In this document: positions 48,164 through 60,683 of the stretch, in pieces
Numbering within the stretch: position 1 is the first letter of the stretch
Layout of the letters: every line of letters begins with the position of its first letter
DNA from: Aphrocallistes beatrix
Taxonomy: Eukaryota > Porifera > Hexactinellida > Sceptrulophora > Aphrocallistidae
Direction: 5' to 3'
DNA length: 64,000 nucleotides
Assembly: GCA_963281255.1 (NCBI GenBank)
Contig: OY725494.1
Span: forward strand, 1,315,934 to 1,379,933
Made by a program: the position numbers and the translations under genes
The notes under the pieces: generated by a model
The model's database searches: none
What the model was told of the DNA's origin: nothing
Seen by the model: only the letters and a program-made list of their open reading frames with translations

Positions 48164-49379
48164 CTAGTAGTATATTAAGGCCACTACTGTTAATAGTAAA
48201 CCTGTTTCAGCTCCTCAAATATCTCTTGTGACGACACGGACAACATTTCATTATCATCTCATTATTTAATTATATCAATTACCTTGCAAAAATATTGCTA
48301 CTGACATCCTATGATATACAAGTGTATTAGTATAATTTAACATCGTTAAAGAATGAAATGGATAAATTTTTAAATACTTTGAATAGTTAAGATCCTACAG
48401 AAAGGTTCAATATTTCGATTTAGGGTCAGTTATGGCAAGGTGGCACCTAAAGGTGGAGAATTTTTGCTATTAAATTATTTTCGGAATTTTCAAGAGAAAT
48501 AGAGACATAGCAAGCAACATATCTCAAAACCTTATTAATATGGATGGTGAAAATTGATAATTTCCTCCATATATGAAACACAATCCTTAATCTTATGTTT
48601 TCTATGTGCAACCAAAGGTTAGACCTTGTTCTAGTAGAAATTATCTGTATTTGACAATTGAAGTACAATGTAAATGAATGAAAAAGTGATGCAATAAAAA
48701 CAAATTTGACGTTAAATGCAGTACAAAAATTTAGATGCGGGCTGAAACAAGTTTCCAACAAACAGTGACCATATTATGTCATTTTCACGAACCTAGATAA
48801 ATGTACGTAATTCCCTGCTCCAAAAGACTAGGGGATTATGTCCCGACATGGTTAATATTCGAGGAGTATTGGAATCATGCCATTAGTCCGAAAGCATTGA
48901 GCTCATGCGCGTATGCAGACAGTTGAGAAGAAACGCGATAAGAGCAACCTGTAATTTCTGTGGTCTTGGTGAAGTCAAGATAATTTCCATTTTATCCATA
49001 TATTCCAATATTCCTCAACAATAATGAAATTGACACTGATAACTTGTTAATTGTTCTCAACGCTATATTGTCCAAAAATAGTCAAATAAATGTATAACCG
49101 AATATTCGTTGATAATCGATCCATATTAAGTCTTCTCAAAACAGCCTACCCTAGTACCTCTTCGTACCACCCCTAATTAAGTCTAATGATGACTTAATAA
49201 ATAAATTTATCCCCTAAATATTGCAGTTCATATTTGCATTTTCGAGGCACGTACTGATGTTAATTCAATAACAAGATATTACAGTAAGAGTAAAACTGCA
49301 ACACTACTTGTTATGGCACGCTAATTTCTTATGACTTTTAGAATTACATATCTTTCTTAATCGCCTACATCTACAGCGA

Positions 49380-52300
49380 TTAGATCCACAACCCGCTGGT
49401 ACAATGGCAAAAGAGTCTGCTTTTGCCGAGAGAAGAGGCCAAAACGGCTTTTCGCAGTGTGACGATCACGTTAGGAACGTCTTCAAGGGAGAGAAAATGT
49501 GAAAAAGAAAATTCCACTTCTGAACGGAGACAAGATCTATCTAGTGTTCCTGCAATAATGCCAATCTTTAGGTACCCTTCTTCGTTCCGTTCCGTTATAA
49601 CACCTGAAATATTGGGTGGATCAAACGGTGACCTTTTATCAACCTCAGGAACATGAACAAGTATGTCGTCACCGATGTCAATTTGCTTCGCCTTCTTTAG
49701 TGTTTGCTTCTCCATTCTTTGTATTTGCTTTTCTTGTCCACGTTTTGCAGATGTTCGGCCTTGATTGTGCGAACCTTCTCTTTCTTTTAGGAAACAACTC
49801 ACACACCACACAGGAATCCCAAACCCTTCAAGACCTGCAACTGGTTTCCCGCAAATGGTATGGTCAGGAAGGTCGCAGCCAGGACAATGGTGACCTCTAC
49901 TGCAACTTTGTTGGCAAACAGCACAACTAGCTTCATTCCCATCATCACAACTCTCTGTTTCTAGGTTTTGAATCTGGGTAAACAAACTGGGATAGTGTGA
50001 TTCCAGCTCAATATCTTGCCCATCTTGGTCGCCCAACAAGAGAGGAGCAGCGTAAGAACTCGTGAGAATTGGTGTGCACAGGAGAATGTTCAAGTGAAAT
50101 GATGGGCTCTTGAGCTGGTGAGTTAGGAGAGTTGTAATCCATGTAAAGATTAAACCTAATATTTTCTTGATTTATGTCTTGCATGTAGGAATCGTCAGAG
50201 AGAAAGCTGGACGTTTCTTGAACATTGACAACTTCAGAATTCACTGGATCTGTGTTGGTCAAGGTCTGTTCATCGTCCATTTCCTTAGCGTGTGCAAGGA
50301 ACCTGAGGGAAGTTATATTTCTGTTATTATCTTAAATAGTTTCAACTTACTAATACAAGGTGACAATTATTTTTCTGTTACATTTTGATAGAGTCGCAAG
50401 TAGCTTTGATTTCTGTATTTCAGTGCGAAATTTCGAAATTTATCATCTAGTATAACTAGATACGTGTTTTCCAAAATATACAGCATACTTTTTACAATAA
50501 TTAAGAATCGATATAAGAGACAAGCTTTGTCTCACTAATATTTTCATGAATAGTCAACAAATGTTGAAATACTTTAAGATTGATTCAAGATGAAATGAAT
50601 TCAGAAACAAAGGGAACATTTATTTTAGAGACGGAATTCAAGAACGCTGATCGAAGAATATTCAATATTTGAAGTGGATATTCAAGCAAACTTCACTACA
50701 CCTCATGTCTCAAAACAAATTCTGGCTTAGCAATTGGAATGTCGAGTTTATATCTAAGATAGACCTCAAAACATTCCACTCATCTGATTTGTTTGGCAAT
50801 TAAAAGGAGAGGACTTGCGCGGAATAATTTATTTTATATTTGAGAGTCAAATATTGCAGAGAGAATCTAACAATAACAAGAGAGGGCATACAATTCTACG
50901 ATTTAGTAGTTAACTTATGCTAAATAAAGGCTAATTTGGAAAGAAGATGGAAAAATTATCAAATGATTATGTGAAGACAAAGGGAGTATGTGTTGAAAGG
51001 CAGAGAAACAATGAGGATATACTGGAAAAATGGTTAAGAAATGAGGGAAATTTCCTACAAAGTATAATTTGAAAACTCTCTGATTGGTTGATTAGTTTAC
51101 GACTTATTAGTTGACGCTGGGTAACAAAACTTAAATATCACCTTGCACAAAACAAAATATCGAAACTTACTGATTCATTTCTTCTTCTGTAGTGACATCT
51201 CAGTGCAGGGCCGTAGACAACTTTTGGAAAGTGGGGGGGCTTTAAAAATCGTCGTGGAAGTTATATTTATATTTGCCATTTTATATATTGAATATTTTAA
51301 TTGTCGATTTTTTAGACTATCCTGGACATTAACCTTTTAAAAATTACTACATTTTAATTATTCAATTGTGTTTGTTGTTATATCTAAATCAAATACATAC
51401 TAGTACTTGCACAATGTCAATACTCACCTGGCTTAAGAAATCTCAACTTCGGGATGTTGCTATTATGGTGGACGAGAAAACTTCCTGTATAGAATTCAAT
51501 CAAGAGATTGGTTATCCAATTTCTCACCAAAATCAGGGGGAGGGATTACAAATGTAATTCAAGCCAGGGGAGAACCTAATTCTTTTGGGATAGCCCCACC
51601 AATGATGGGTTGTCTTGAAGAAACCCGAACTGATGGTAAAAAAAACTGGGGGAGCTTAAGCCCCCCAAGCCCCCCCTTGTCTACGGCCCTGTCATCTGCA
51701 GCAATCTCATCTGGGATTCCAAACTCTTCAAGCCCCTGTACATGCTCCCGACCGAAGAGAATTCTGTAAGGAGTCTTATACTACTCTAGTGTAGAATGTG
51801 GACTAGTATTGATTGAGTACTGGGTTCTATTTACATACTTAACCCAACATGGATCTTTTGATTTCCGCATAAAAGATCCTAACACCTTTTTTAATCTCTT
51901 TGTTTACCCTTTCAACAGAGCCTTGTGACTGAGGATGTCTCGCCTTTCCTAGGATCACTTTACATTCAGGCCATTGTTCTCGAATAAAGGTTGCAAGATT
52001 GATGTTCCTAAATTCCCTACCGTTATCGCTCTGTAGAATGTGCGGTGGTCCCAACAAACAAAATACGTCTAGAAGAATATCAACAACTTCTTGTGCTGAC
52101 TTTCTTCTCAAAGGACGGAGCATAACAAATTTGGTATGGTGATCCTGATATACTACCATTAAGAAGTTGTATGGCCTGTTAATTTCTGGTGTATTTTGCA
52201 GGTCGATTAAGTCAATTTGGCCCCTCGAAGCAAAATCTGAACTACGTATTGGTTTTGTCACCGTAAATTTCAGTTGCCTTTTACATTTCTGAAGTTCGCA

Positions 52301-52685
52301 CTCACTACACGATTTGATAAATAATTGGACCACTTCTTTGAAAATGCCGGAATACTTCTGTTTAAGCACTACTGACGTCCGGTCTCTTCCAAGGTGCTTT
52401 TCTTCCTCAGTGTGGACAAGCCTCAAGTGTTTCGAAGAGCGATTCTTTGGATACGACTCTCAATAGATCTTGTAAGTTTTGCACTTGGCTATATAGGAAT
52501 TTAACAGATTGTGACTGTTTTACCACATATTTCTTCCTAATCCTGTAGATCCTTTGGCGATCAGCTCCCTTTTGGACAGGGGGAGGATCAGAATAAATGC
52601 GGATGATATCTGTAATCTGAGCTGACCTGAGGACAGACTGATAGGATTCAATGGAATTGTTGAACTTTTCCCGAGGGGATATCAT
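49380..52685 (-). pseudogene. Ginger/KRABA2-like DDE transposase (integrase-type), broken
   Basis: Cut-and-paste transposase related to Gypsy integrases. Minus strand in order: N-terminal segment SPREKFNNSIESY (52680 on); an HHCC zinc finger (H-x7-H in VHTEEEKHLG, then CSEC) after a frameshift near 52430; the DDE core with RGQIDLIDLQ, LQSDNGREF and HPQSQGSVERVN; then WVKYVNRTQYS and RILFGREH, out of frame. A hAT MITE interrupts (51206-51691). Next comes a probable intron (GTAAGT donor near 51165, acceptor CCCTCAG near 50300). The C-terminal exon(s) hold a Cys/His finger (CPGCDLPDHTICG, WCVSCF), the DILVHVPEVDKR block and a final conserved SLEDVPNVIVTLRKAVL. At least three frameshifts and one stop. 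Same protein type as genes often labelled 'KRAB-A domain-containing protein 2-like' in invertebrates. Confidence 0.82.
51206..51691. mobile_element. hAT-like MITE inside the Ginger-like gene
   Basis: CAGGGCCGTAGACAA at both ends (inverted), followed by G-runs and preceded by C-runs. 486 bp, non-coding. The coding sequence of the transposase continues on both sides. The 8-bp flanks are not identical. Confidence 0.8.
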
Positions 52686-53013
52686 GACTGTGATTGTATT
52701 GAATTTTGTTATAATTTTTTGTATTTATCTTCTCAAGAAATAAATGCCTACATGTATCGCCCATCCTATTGACGTATTTAGACAGCTCAAACTAATCCCT
52801 TCAGCTGTCTTTGTTGCTATTGCGAAACCGTCTTCGCTTGACACGCAATTGAATATGACCAGTTTTGATACCATTATTTTCTTCTTTATCATATGTTTCG
52901 ATTGCGAATTGGTTGCGAAGTTGGGGAATGAACATAACTTATTTTAATGAATAAATACAATTTGAATCCTAAAATTAGATCGTTATCGTGCTGAAAACAA
53001 CATCATTTACTTT

Positions 53014-53149
53014 AAATTAGTCACTGAAGTTAAAAATAACCCATGATATTCTATTAACAGTGGAAACGCATTTTGGCTAGTCGAAACGCGTTTCGACTAG
53101 AAAGCCAGTCAAAACGCGTTTCGACTGGAAACGCATTCTGACTGCAACA
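53014..53149. repeat. Ginger-like right terminal inverted repeat
   Basis: Contains two copies of a perfect palindrome built on AAACGCGTTT with GACTAG or GACTGG shoulders (about 53079-53132), possible transposase-binding sites. Confidence 0.9.
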
Positions 53150-53209
53150 TATACAAAGATACCGACCATGCTTGGAGCAGATTTTCAGCACACGGTTTTA
53201 ATGATAGAC
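53150..53209 (+). pseudogene. Continuation of the OTU relic
   Basis: YTKIPTMLGADFQHTVLMID reads in the frame of the piece ending at 46971 (SKNRYLCI), supporting insertion of the Ginger-like element between them. Cut again by the palindrome that follows. Confidence 0.5.
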
Positions 53210-54278
53210 CATAGCCTACTCTAATAATGCCTCACAGTAAAATAACCAAGGATGCGGTAATAGCCGAATGGATTAATACACGATTAGCCTAAAATCGTTA
53301 ACCATGCATAATAGGCATTAATAATGTATTACCAGCATATATAAACATGGCATCACAGTACATACTATATCCGTTGGAAAAATTTCGATTGGTCATCATA
53401 TCATTGCGCAACAGGTCAATCTAAGGACAATTTTAGCGATTTTCTAAGCTGTTTTAACCCTATTTCTAAATGACATTAAGGTGTGATTTTTGTGTAGAAC
53501 CAAGATTAGTTCGAGTTGATTTGATAAATTTAGAATTTTTCAATGTAATGCTGTTACATTCCTACGTTGCTATGTTAAAGCATTTTGGTCAGTTTGGGCC
53601 ATATCCTGCAAACTGTAAGTAATAAGTCTTCAAATTTGATCGTATTTGATAGGCAATTGGCTACTTCCTATTAGGTAATAATACAATTTAAACTTCTAAA
53701 TTAACAGACTATAGAGTTATGCGACAATTTAGTTTTTTGGTCACATTCTTAAAATCAACCCATAACTCAAAACTCGTTGAATTTAGAAGTTCAAGTTGTA
53801 TTATCACCTAATAGGAAGTAGTCCATTGCCTATCAAACACGATCAAATTTGAAGATCTAGTTGCTACAGTTTGCAGGATATGGCCCAAACTGACCAAAAT
53901 GCATTACCATAGCAACGCAGGAATGTAACAATATTCCATTGAAAAATTCTAAATTTTCAAATCAACTCGTACTAATCTTGGTTCTACACAAAAATCACAC
54001 CTAAATACCATTTATAAATAGGGTTAAAACAGCTTAGAATATCGCTAAAATTGTCCTTAGAATGACCTGTTGCGGGATGATATGATGACTAATCGAAATT
54101 TTTCCAACGGATATATGTACTTTGACGCCATGTTTATATATGCTAGTAATAATTTATTAATGCCTATCCTACATGGTTAACGATTTTAGGCTAATCGTGT
54201 ATTAATCCATTGGGCTACTACTTCATCCTTAGTCCATAATTTTCAGTCTACTGTGAGGCATTATTAGAGTAGGCTATG
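53210..54278. mobile_element. Foldback element FB2: 1.07-kb near-perfect palindrome
   Basis: CATAGCCTACTCTAATAATG at the left and its exact inverse at the right (ending GGCTATG). The arms of ~520 bp meet near 53735-53745. Flanks GATAGAC/GATAAAC (7 bp, one mismatch). Its outer ~35 bp share CATAGCCTACT...CCTCACAGTAA with FB1 and the inner arms are recognisably homologous, so FB1 and FB2 form one family. Confidence 0.88.
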
Positions 54279-54285
54279 GATAAAC

Positions 54286-55225
54286 GTAAAATATACGATT
54301 TAACAGAAGAGAGATTATATATCAATATGTATTTCAACTACTTCCAACCAATTTTGAATATCAAAAATGAATAAAATATCACTGTCTTGGGACGTTTGGT
54401 TAAGGGGAAATTAGGAAATAGTAAGAGAAAGAAATCGAAATTTAGTAATAAACATGTATTCGATGTGACACGAGTTCAAGAAAATGAACAAATTTCCGTG
54501 AAAAATGACCAATTTTTGCTGAGTCATTGCGTAATTTCGAGGTGTCGGATGAATTAAATTTGAAATGACAGAATTCTCCTAGGCTCATTTAGGCCCGTTG
54601 CGAGTGGGATATCGATTCAGTCAGTTTCCTTTCACTCGAACACTTGATATAGTAGACTAAAGTGCAGCTAGTGAGTGAAATCGGAAGTATAGACATGATG
54701 AAGGATAGTTAAATTCAGCACAAATATCAATACTACGGTGGAATTCGCATATTAACAAATCGAGTTTTACTCATAAAATGGTTGCTAATACGGGAAGTTG
54801 GTAGTAAGAGAACAGAATTGACACAAATTCTTCACCTGGGACCTGAAAATTGGTTGCATCATATGTGAAAAATAACTTGGCTAATATAACAGAAAGATAT
54901 TATATACTAAAGAAATGCAAATTAGTAAGTACTCTCTGATGGGGACAGTCGCAATAATACATGCATATAACCTGGAATTGCTAACAGTCTTTTGTAGGCA
55001 TTTTGAAAGAGAAGTGCATTATAATTTGATAACCTATCTTTATTTTAATAAATAAAAACATTTTAGCATATTGCTTACTAGCAATCTTATAGAGTTTCTG
55101 TGATTGACTAACGAATGAAGCTTTTCTTTTGAATTTCAATTCCATTTTTGAGGTTCGAGATGCGGCAGCTGGATAAATGCCATTGTTGAGAAAGTTAACA
55201 ATGGTACTGTGTTCCTCTTGTTCCA
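54286..55225. other. Spacer; contains inverse copy of the dispersed repeat at ~37570
   Basis: The part near 54510-54640 is the reverse complement of 37560-37665. The rest is AT-rich without a recognised gene; the minus frame at 54981-55253 has no family resemblance. Confidence 0.5.
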
Positions 55226-55229
55226 TTAA

Positions 55230-57130
55230 GGATACCGCCCGTGAAAAATCCATAGGTTTGGCTTACAGCATATATCAAGAATAGAGATATATAAGATGTT
55301 AAGCGTGGGCAGGTAGTGCAATTAAAAAATATTGAGACATGCCAAACAGTTTTTGGTTGGCATTTCTAGTTTTTGAGTTACAGCGTCTCAAAGTCGGTTT
55401 TTTTCCGTTTTTCCCTAGCGCAACTTAATGGTAAGCCCTCCTCCACTCTGTGATTTTTTTAAAGCACATGTTTGGATCAAATGCTTCGAAAATTTATTCA
55501 TAGATAGTCTATCATATTTGCCACTTCATAGGACCAGAAGAAAGTATAAATTGGAAAAATTGTAAATTTTATCGGTGTCCGAATAAAAAGGGCCAAAAAA
55601 CGGCGAAAAAAGCCCGATTTTCTTTGGAAATCAGCAATAAAATCACAAATTTGTAAGATATCGAAAATCGAGTGGTCCTACGCTCATCGCCTAATGAGAT
55701 GGAACAACTCCTGAAATTTTCAAACCTCAATCTCAAGGCAATTTTGAGTTAAATTTTGGAATTTTAAAGTCCCGAGATATAGGGATTTGAAGTTTTGATG
55801 TTAAGAACGATGTCAAATGAGCTATAAACGATAAATAAAAGCATCCATAGACATTTAATCGCATGTATACTAAGGAATTAGATGTATTCCAACAGATTTT
55901 GGTGAAAATATCAAAATTATACTGAAAATTCACAAATTACCATGAGGGCTCTAACCCCGAATATTTTGAACCAATCAGGGAATATAATTCATATTCCTAG
56001 CAGTACAAAGTATAATTCATCGGTTTAGAATGAATAAAGAGCTTCTAAAATGTATATTAGGAAGTTAGAGCGAGAGTCTACGACTTTTAGTTTTCAAGTT
56101 AGGATTTTCGAAAAATGCCACGTCATCACGTGATAAAAATTTGAAACTTAGCATTCCATTCCATGTAGTACACTTATTATTTAAGATTCAGATATATACC
56201 GTCTTGAAAAGTATATTAGGAATTGAGAGCTAAGAATTTGGGTGTATATTTCCCGAGATATGGAGGAATCTGATTTTGGACCATAAATGGGGGGCTTTGA
56301 CCGAATTTTGAAGATAAATGCTTTGAACTTCCAAAATAATCATGTTGAGTGCTTCAAAATTTCTGTGTACATTGCTAGTGACTATTGCATAGTTTTTTGA
56401 GTATAATAGCTACTTTTAAGAACATATTTCATGACCAGATTCGCCATTTTCTAATATATTCAAAGTTCTCCATAGAATTTGTATTACAATAAAATCGATG
56501 ATAAGTCAAGAAATATTTACTTTTTGACAAAGAGATGTTTGAGGAACCTATATATTATCGTATATATCCTTTCATTTAAGATTATAATAGAATACATATC
56601 ATCAATAGTTTTTAAGCATTGACATCGAGCACTTTCAGGGCCATAGAGAGGTTTGATGTCCGAACTTTACCTACAATATACTCTAACTTACGAACTAATG
56701 GTCGGATCTGAACAAATTTTAAAAAAAAATCTTTTCTATACACAATAGCTAATATCACAACGGCCATTTCCCGAGCATTTTTGAAATGAAGTCCCTCATA
56801 AAGATATTTTTGATTGGATTTTAAGTGCCTCTTTTTCTAAATTCATCTGTTTTATAATATTTAAAGGGGCCAAAACCATTTTGAAGTTCATATAATTGAA
56901 AAAATATCAGATAAGCTGGAAAATAATTGATGATTGCGCCGCAAAACCACGAATAACTATCCGATTTTTGGTACTACTGAGCTTTAGGTGCTCACTTCTA
57001 GGATATCAAAATAAATACCGTCCAACAAGTACGATTAGATGGTAGAGTACTCAATAATCCGATGGAATTAACAATAAAAAATTCCAACATTTTTTTTAAT
57101 TTCAGGCGATGTTTTTCGAGGGCGGTATCC
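55230..57130 (+). mobile_element. Family A copy 7, complete, uninterrupted (1901 bp)
   Basis: TTAA (55226-55229), GGATACCGCCCGTGAAAAA left end, right end TTTTTCGAGGGCGGTATCC, TTAA (57131-57134). It serves as an empty-site reference for insertions in copies 1 and 8. Confidence 0.9.
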
Positions 57131-57134
57131 TTAA

Positions 57135-57564
57135 CACTTGCATGCCCATAGCGAAAGTGAAAGTAAATTGAAAGTGAACTGAAAGTGAAAATGAAAATGG
57201 GGTCATTTCTATTTATACCTTTGACCCCAAAGGCATTGCAGGGTTTAATAACGAAGAACAACGATTAAATAATATTGTTTCATTGATTGAACCACAACTT
57301 TTGAACGGATTGTTCGATTTGAAAAGTATTCTACTCTATGTGTTTAGCGAGTCTTACTTGACATTTAGTTAGCATATAATATCTAAAATTTATTGATATC
57401 GCTAAATCTAAACAATATAGGGAGAATTGTACTCTGAATCGGATTTTCGCTGAAAATCCGATTCTTGGTACAATTCTCCCGATTTAGTACTATTCTCCCC
57501 CTAGTACAATTCTCCTGAGTCAATTTTTTGACACCCGAAGTTCAAAATATTTCGGACATCGGGT
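57135..57564. other. Spacer with a 59-bp perfect-end hairpin at 57421-57479
   Basis: GGAGAATTGTAC, then CGGATTTTC and its inverse, then GTACAATTCTCC. Two more 'tagta(c)tattctcc/tagtacaattctcc' words follow to ~57513. This looks like the remains of another element with repetitive ends (compare 2373 and 8021). No gene. Confidence 0.6.
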
Positions 57565-58554
57565 ATTATATATTTTAAGTTTAGATGTTAAGAAGAATGT
57601 AAATTGAGTTATTAAAAATGAACAAAATCATTCACAGACATTATTCGCATCCATACTGCTGATTTAGGTATATTCGAACCAAACATTTACATATAATAGC
57701 AAGAGTAGCCTGAAAATCCACAAATTTCCTTGAGGACCCTAACTCCGAATATTTTGAGATATTTGTGAATAATAATTCATATTCTTAGCACTACGAAGTA
57801 TAATCTATCAGTTTAAAATGATTAAAGAGATTCCAAAAAGTATATTAGGAAGTTAGAGCGAAAGTCTACGACTTATAGATTCCAAGTTAGGATTTTCGAA
57901 AAATGCTACGCCATCAATGAGAAAAATCTAAAACTTGCATTCCTAAGGATGTAGTGTAATTTTTATCAATGAATCATATATGTACCCTCATAAAAAGTCT
58001 ATTAGGAAGTGAGAAATAAGAATTTAGGCTTATATTTACAGAGATAGAGAGAAATATCTTTTTGGACCCTAAATGAGGGTTTTTGACCGAATCTGGGGGC
58101 TCCAAGGCCAGAACTTTCAAAATAATTATCAAAAATTCTCCAATTTTTCTGTAGACATTATTAGCGACAATTGTATTCATTATTTAGCATAATAGCTACA
58201 TTTGAATACATATTTAATTATTAGATTAGCCATTTTCTAATATATTAAAAGTTCTCCACAGAATTAGTATTACAATTAAATCAATGATAAGTCGAGAAAT
58301 ATTTATTTTTTGACAAAGAATTGTTTGAGGAACCTATATACTTTCGCATTTCTCCCTTTATTTAAGATTATAACAGATTGTATATTTAATAGTTTTTAAG
58401 ATATGACATTGGCCTTTTTCGCGACCATAGAGAGATATTATGCCCGAACTTTACCAATAATATGCGATATATCACGAACAAATGGTTGGATCCGAACAAT
58501 TTTATTTTTAAACGATCAGAATTTTATTTCTGATCCAGTGATCGCTAAATATCT

Positions 58555-59123
58555 GGTACAATTGCAGTATCTTACACCCCCCAACTTTTTGTACGATGGT
58601 CAAAATCGCAATATGGACCGTTATAGAACTCGTTGAAAGAAGCTTATAGAGCAAAATATTTCAAAAATCGGTCCACAAACAAAAAAGTTACGACAAATTC
58701 CCTATCTAAGCCAAATCCTATAGGGAACATTGTATTAGTCATTCCAGTCAAATTGCATTGGTTTATGCATTGCAAACTACCATAATAATGCGCATACTAG
58801 ATGTTGAGGTTAATCACACTTCTTCAATTACGTATTCCTCTATATTGTTTATACTAGATGCGTTTTTTACCTCAACATCTAGTATGCGCATTACTATGGT
58901 AGTTTGCAATGCATAAACCAATGCAATTTGACTGGAGTGACTAATACAATTTTCCCTATAGGATTTGGCTTAGATAGGAAATTTGTCGTAACTTTTTTGT
59001 TTGCGGACCGATTTTTGAAATATTTTGCTCTATAAGCTTCTTTCAACGAGTTCTATAACGGTGCATATAGCGATTTTGACCATCGTGCAAAAAGTTGGGA
59101 GTGTAAGATACTGCAATTGTACC
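58555..59123. mobile_element. Foldback element FB3, 569 bp
   Basis: Arms of 256 and 255 bp (58555-58810, 58869-59123) begin and end GGTACAATTGCAGTATC / inverse and are almost fully complementary around a 58-bp loop. AAATATCT is duplicated exactly outside (58547-58554, 59124-59131). Its ends differ from FB1 and FB2. Confidence 0.92.
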
Positions 59124-59328
59124 AAATATCTGATATAAAACAGTCGATTTCCCGAGCATTATATAAATGAACTCCCTTATAGAGTTATTTTGTTTGGATT
59201 TTATTTGGCCATTCTTCTTGGTCCATATCATTAAAAAATTATCAAATAAGTTAAAAACTAATTGGTGAATGCGTCAAAACCCTCCACTAATTTTTCAATT
59301 TTTAGTAACGCTAAACTTTAGGGGGTTA

Positions 59329-60683
59329 CAGTCTGTCAACTTGAAATTGGGAAAATATTTCTCTTCCCTAACCTTCTAACTCTCTTATTCTATTTTAATT
59401 CTACAGGTTTTAATAGGATAGCCTAACACTAAATAATTTATTGTATTTAATAATGTATCTTATTCACACCACTTGATATTACTAGTTTGACTCTTTTGTG
59501 CATTGATGTCCAAAATGGTTCTAAAAACTCATTCAACACGTCAGTGAACACAATTAAATTCCGTGGTGACTTGAGATCGATTTTTCTCTTGATCCACGAC
59601 CAAATACTTTCAATTGGATTCATATGCGGATTACAAGCAGGCCAATCCATCCTACTTATACCCATCTTGCATGAATTCTTCGGCGACTTTGGATTTGTGT
59701 TTTGGGTCGTTGTCCTCTTGGAAAATTCACCCATCTGGATGCAAAACACTTGCTTGTTCCGCTAAACATTCATGTAGAATGTCACAATAGAGCTGTCCGG
59801 TAAGATTTTCTGTGAAAATCTTAATAGGAAATGTTCCGAGCGAAAACGCTCCCCAAAATGCAATTTAGTTGAGTGTTTTGTACTTGGTTTTACTGCTTTC
59901 GAATCTCCCTTACACCAGAGACATATCCTACCACCAGCTAGCCAAATAGACATTTCATCGCTAAATACTACTTTTTCCCAATCGGTTTTCTTGTTCTCCT
60001 TTGCCCACTGAACACAATAAGCTTTATGGGATTGTTTTAGCATCGGAATTTTCTGAGCAACCTTTTGGGTAAAGCCGCGCCGCTTCATTTCTTTCCTTAC
60101 AGCTTCATGTGAGAATGATAGACACCGTATTTTGTTAAATTCTGAAGTCAATTTCCTCACAGATAACTTAAGATTCTTAATAGCCAAACCAACAAGTGAT
60201 CTAGCATCATTGCTTTTGATTTGACACTTTTTCTCCAGTGCCAATCTTCCTATTCACGGTTTGACCATCCTTCAATTTCGAAACCGTGCGATATACAGTG
60301 CTTTTGGAATTCGAGTTCTCCGAGATATCTCCATACAGTTAGTAATTCCAGAGTAAAATAATATTTTAATATTTTAGCGCTGTTCTTGTTCGTTCATAAT
60401 ACTGCGAAAAGTGAATTCAAACTTGAAGATTCGATGAGAAAAATGAGGAAATGTTCAAAAAACTAGTATTGATATGATGATGGTTATTTAAAATAAATAT
60501 CTAGGTTGGAGGTTATGGAATCTGAAAACTCAGCACCACAAAGGAATATTTTCAGCAGTCATATGACTACCAATAGTTAAGAAGTAAATAAAAACTACAA
60601 ATACAAAGAGAATAGAGACTGTAGAAAACATACAAGTAATTTAAGGAAACTGTTCATCTTCCCAATTTCAAGTTGACAGACTG
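59329..60683 (-). mobile_element. Tc1/mariner element (1355 bp) with TA duplication
   Basis: Ends CAGTCTGTCAACTTGAAATT and its inverse; TA at 59327-59328 and 60684-60685. Family A copy 5 (43728-43745) shows the empty site 'ctttagggggttaactcat' exactly. Confidence 0.95.
59447..60244 (-). pseudogene. Tc1-type transposase, frameshifted and catalytically impaired
   Basis: Reads 60244 to 59762, then shifts to 59749-59447. N-terminal helix-turn-helix part is shortened at the start. The HTH/linker with VRKEMKRRGF is followed by the catalytic VVFSDEMSIW (first Asp) and the IWLAGGRICLWCKG block. The second motif, normally QDNDPKH, reads QNTNPKS, so its Asp is lost. The third, NPHMNPIESIW, keeps its Glu. 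C-terminal ~45 residues present. Family length is ~340 residues; here about 265 remain readable. Confidence 0.88.

Larger units (their letters stand above)
46972..53149 (-). mobile_element. Ginger-like DNA transposon (6.2 kb) with long inverted ends
   Basis: TGTTGCAGTCAGAATGCG (46972 on) is matched by the inverse ending in ACTGCAACA (53149). The inverted repeats extend ~105-135 bp (46972-47078, 53014-53149). TGT...ACA ends with a Gypsy-integrase-like transposase are characteristic of Ginger elements. The ends contain repeated AAACGCGTTT palindromes. The coding part is on the minus strand (49380-52685). It carries a pogo MITE, a 72-bp hairpin MITE and a hAT MITE. It was inserted into the OTU relic; flanking CATA/TATA may be a worn 4-bp duplication. 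Confidence 0.85.

Noticed and set aside
51206..51691. 8-bp target duplication for the MITE in the Ginger-like gene
   Set aside because: Flanks TCTCAGTG and TCATCTGC are not the same; the duplication is decayed or the event included a small deletion.
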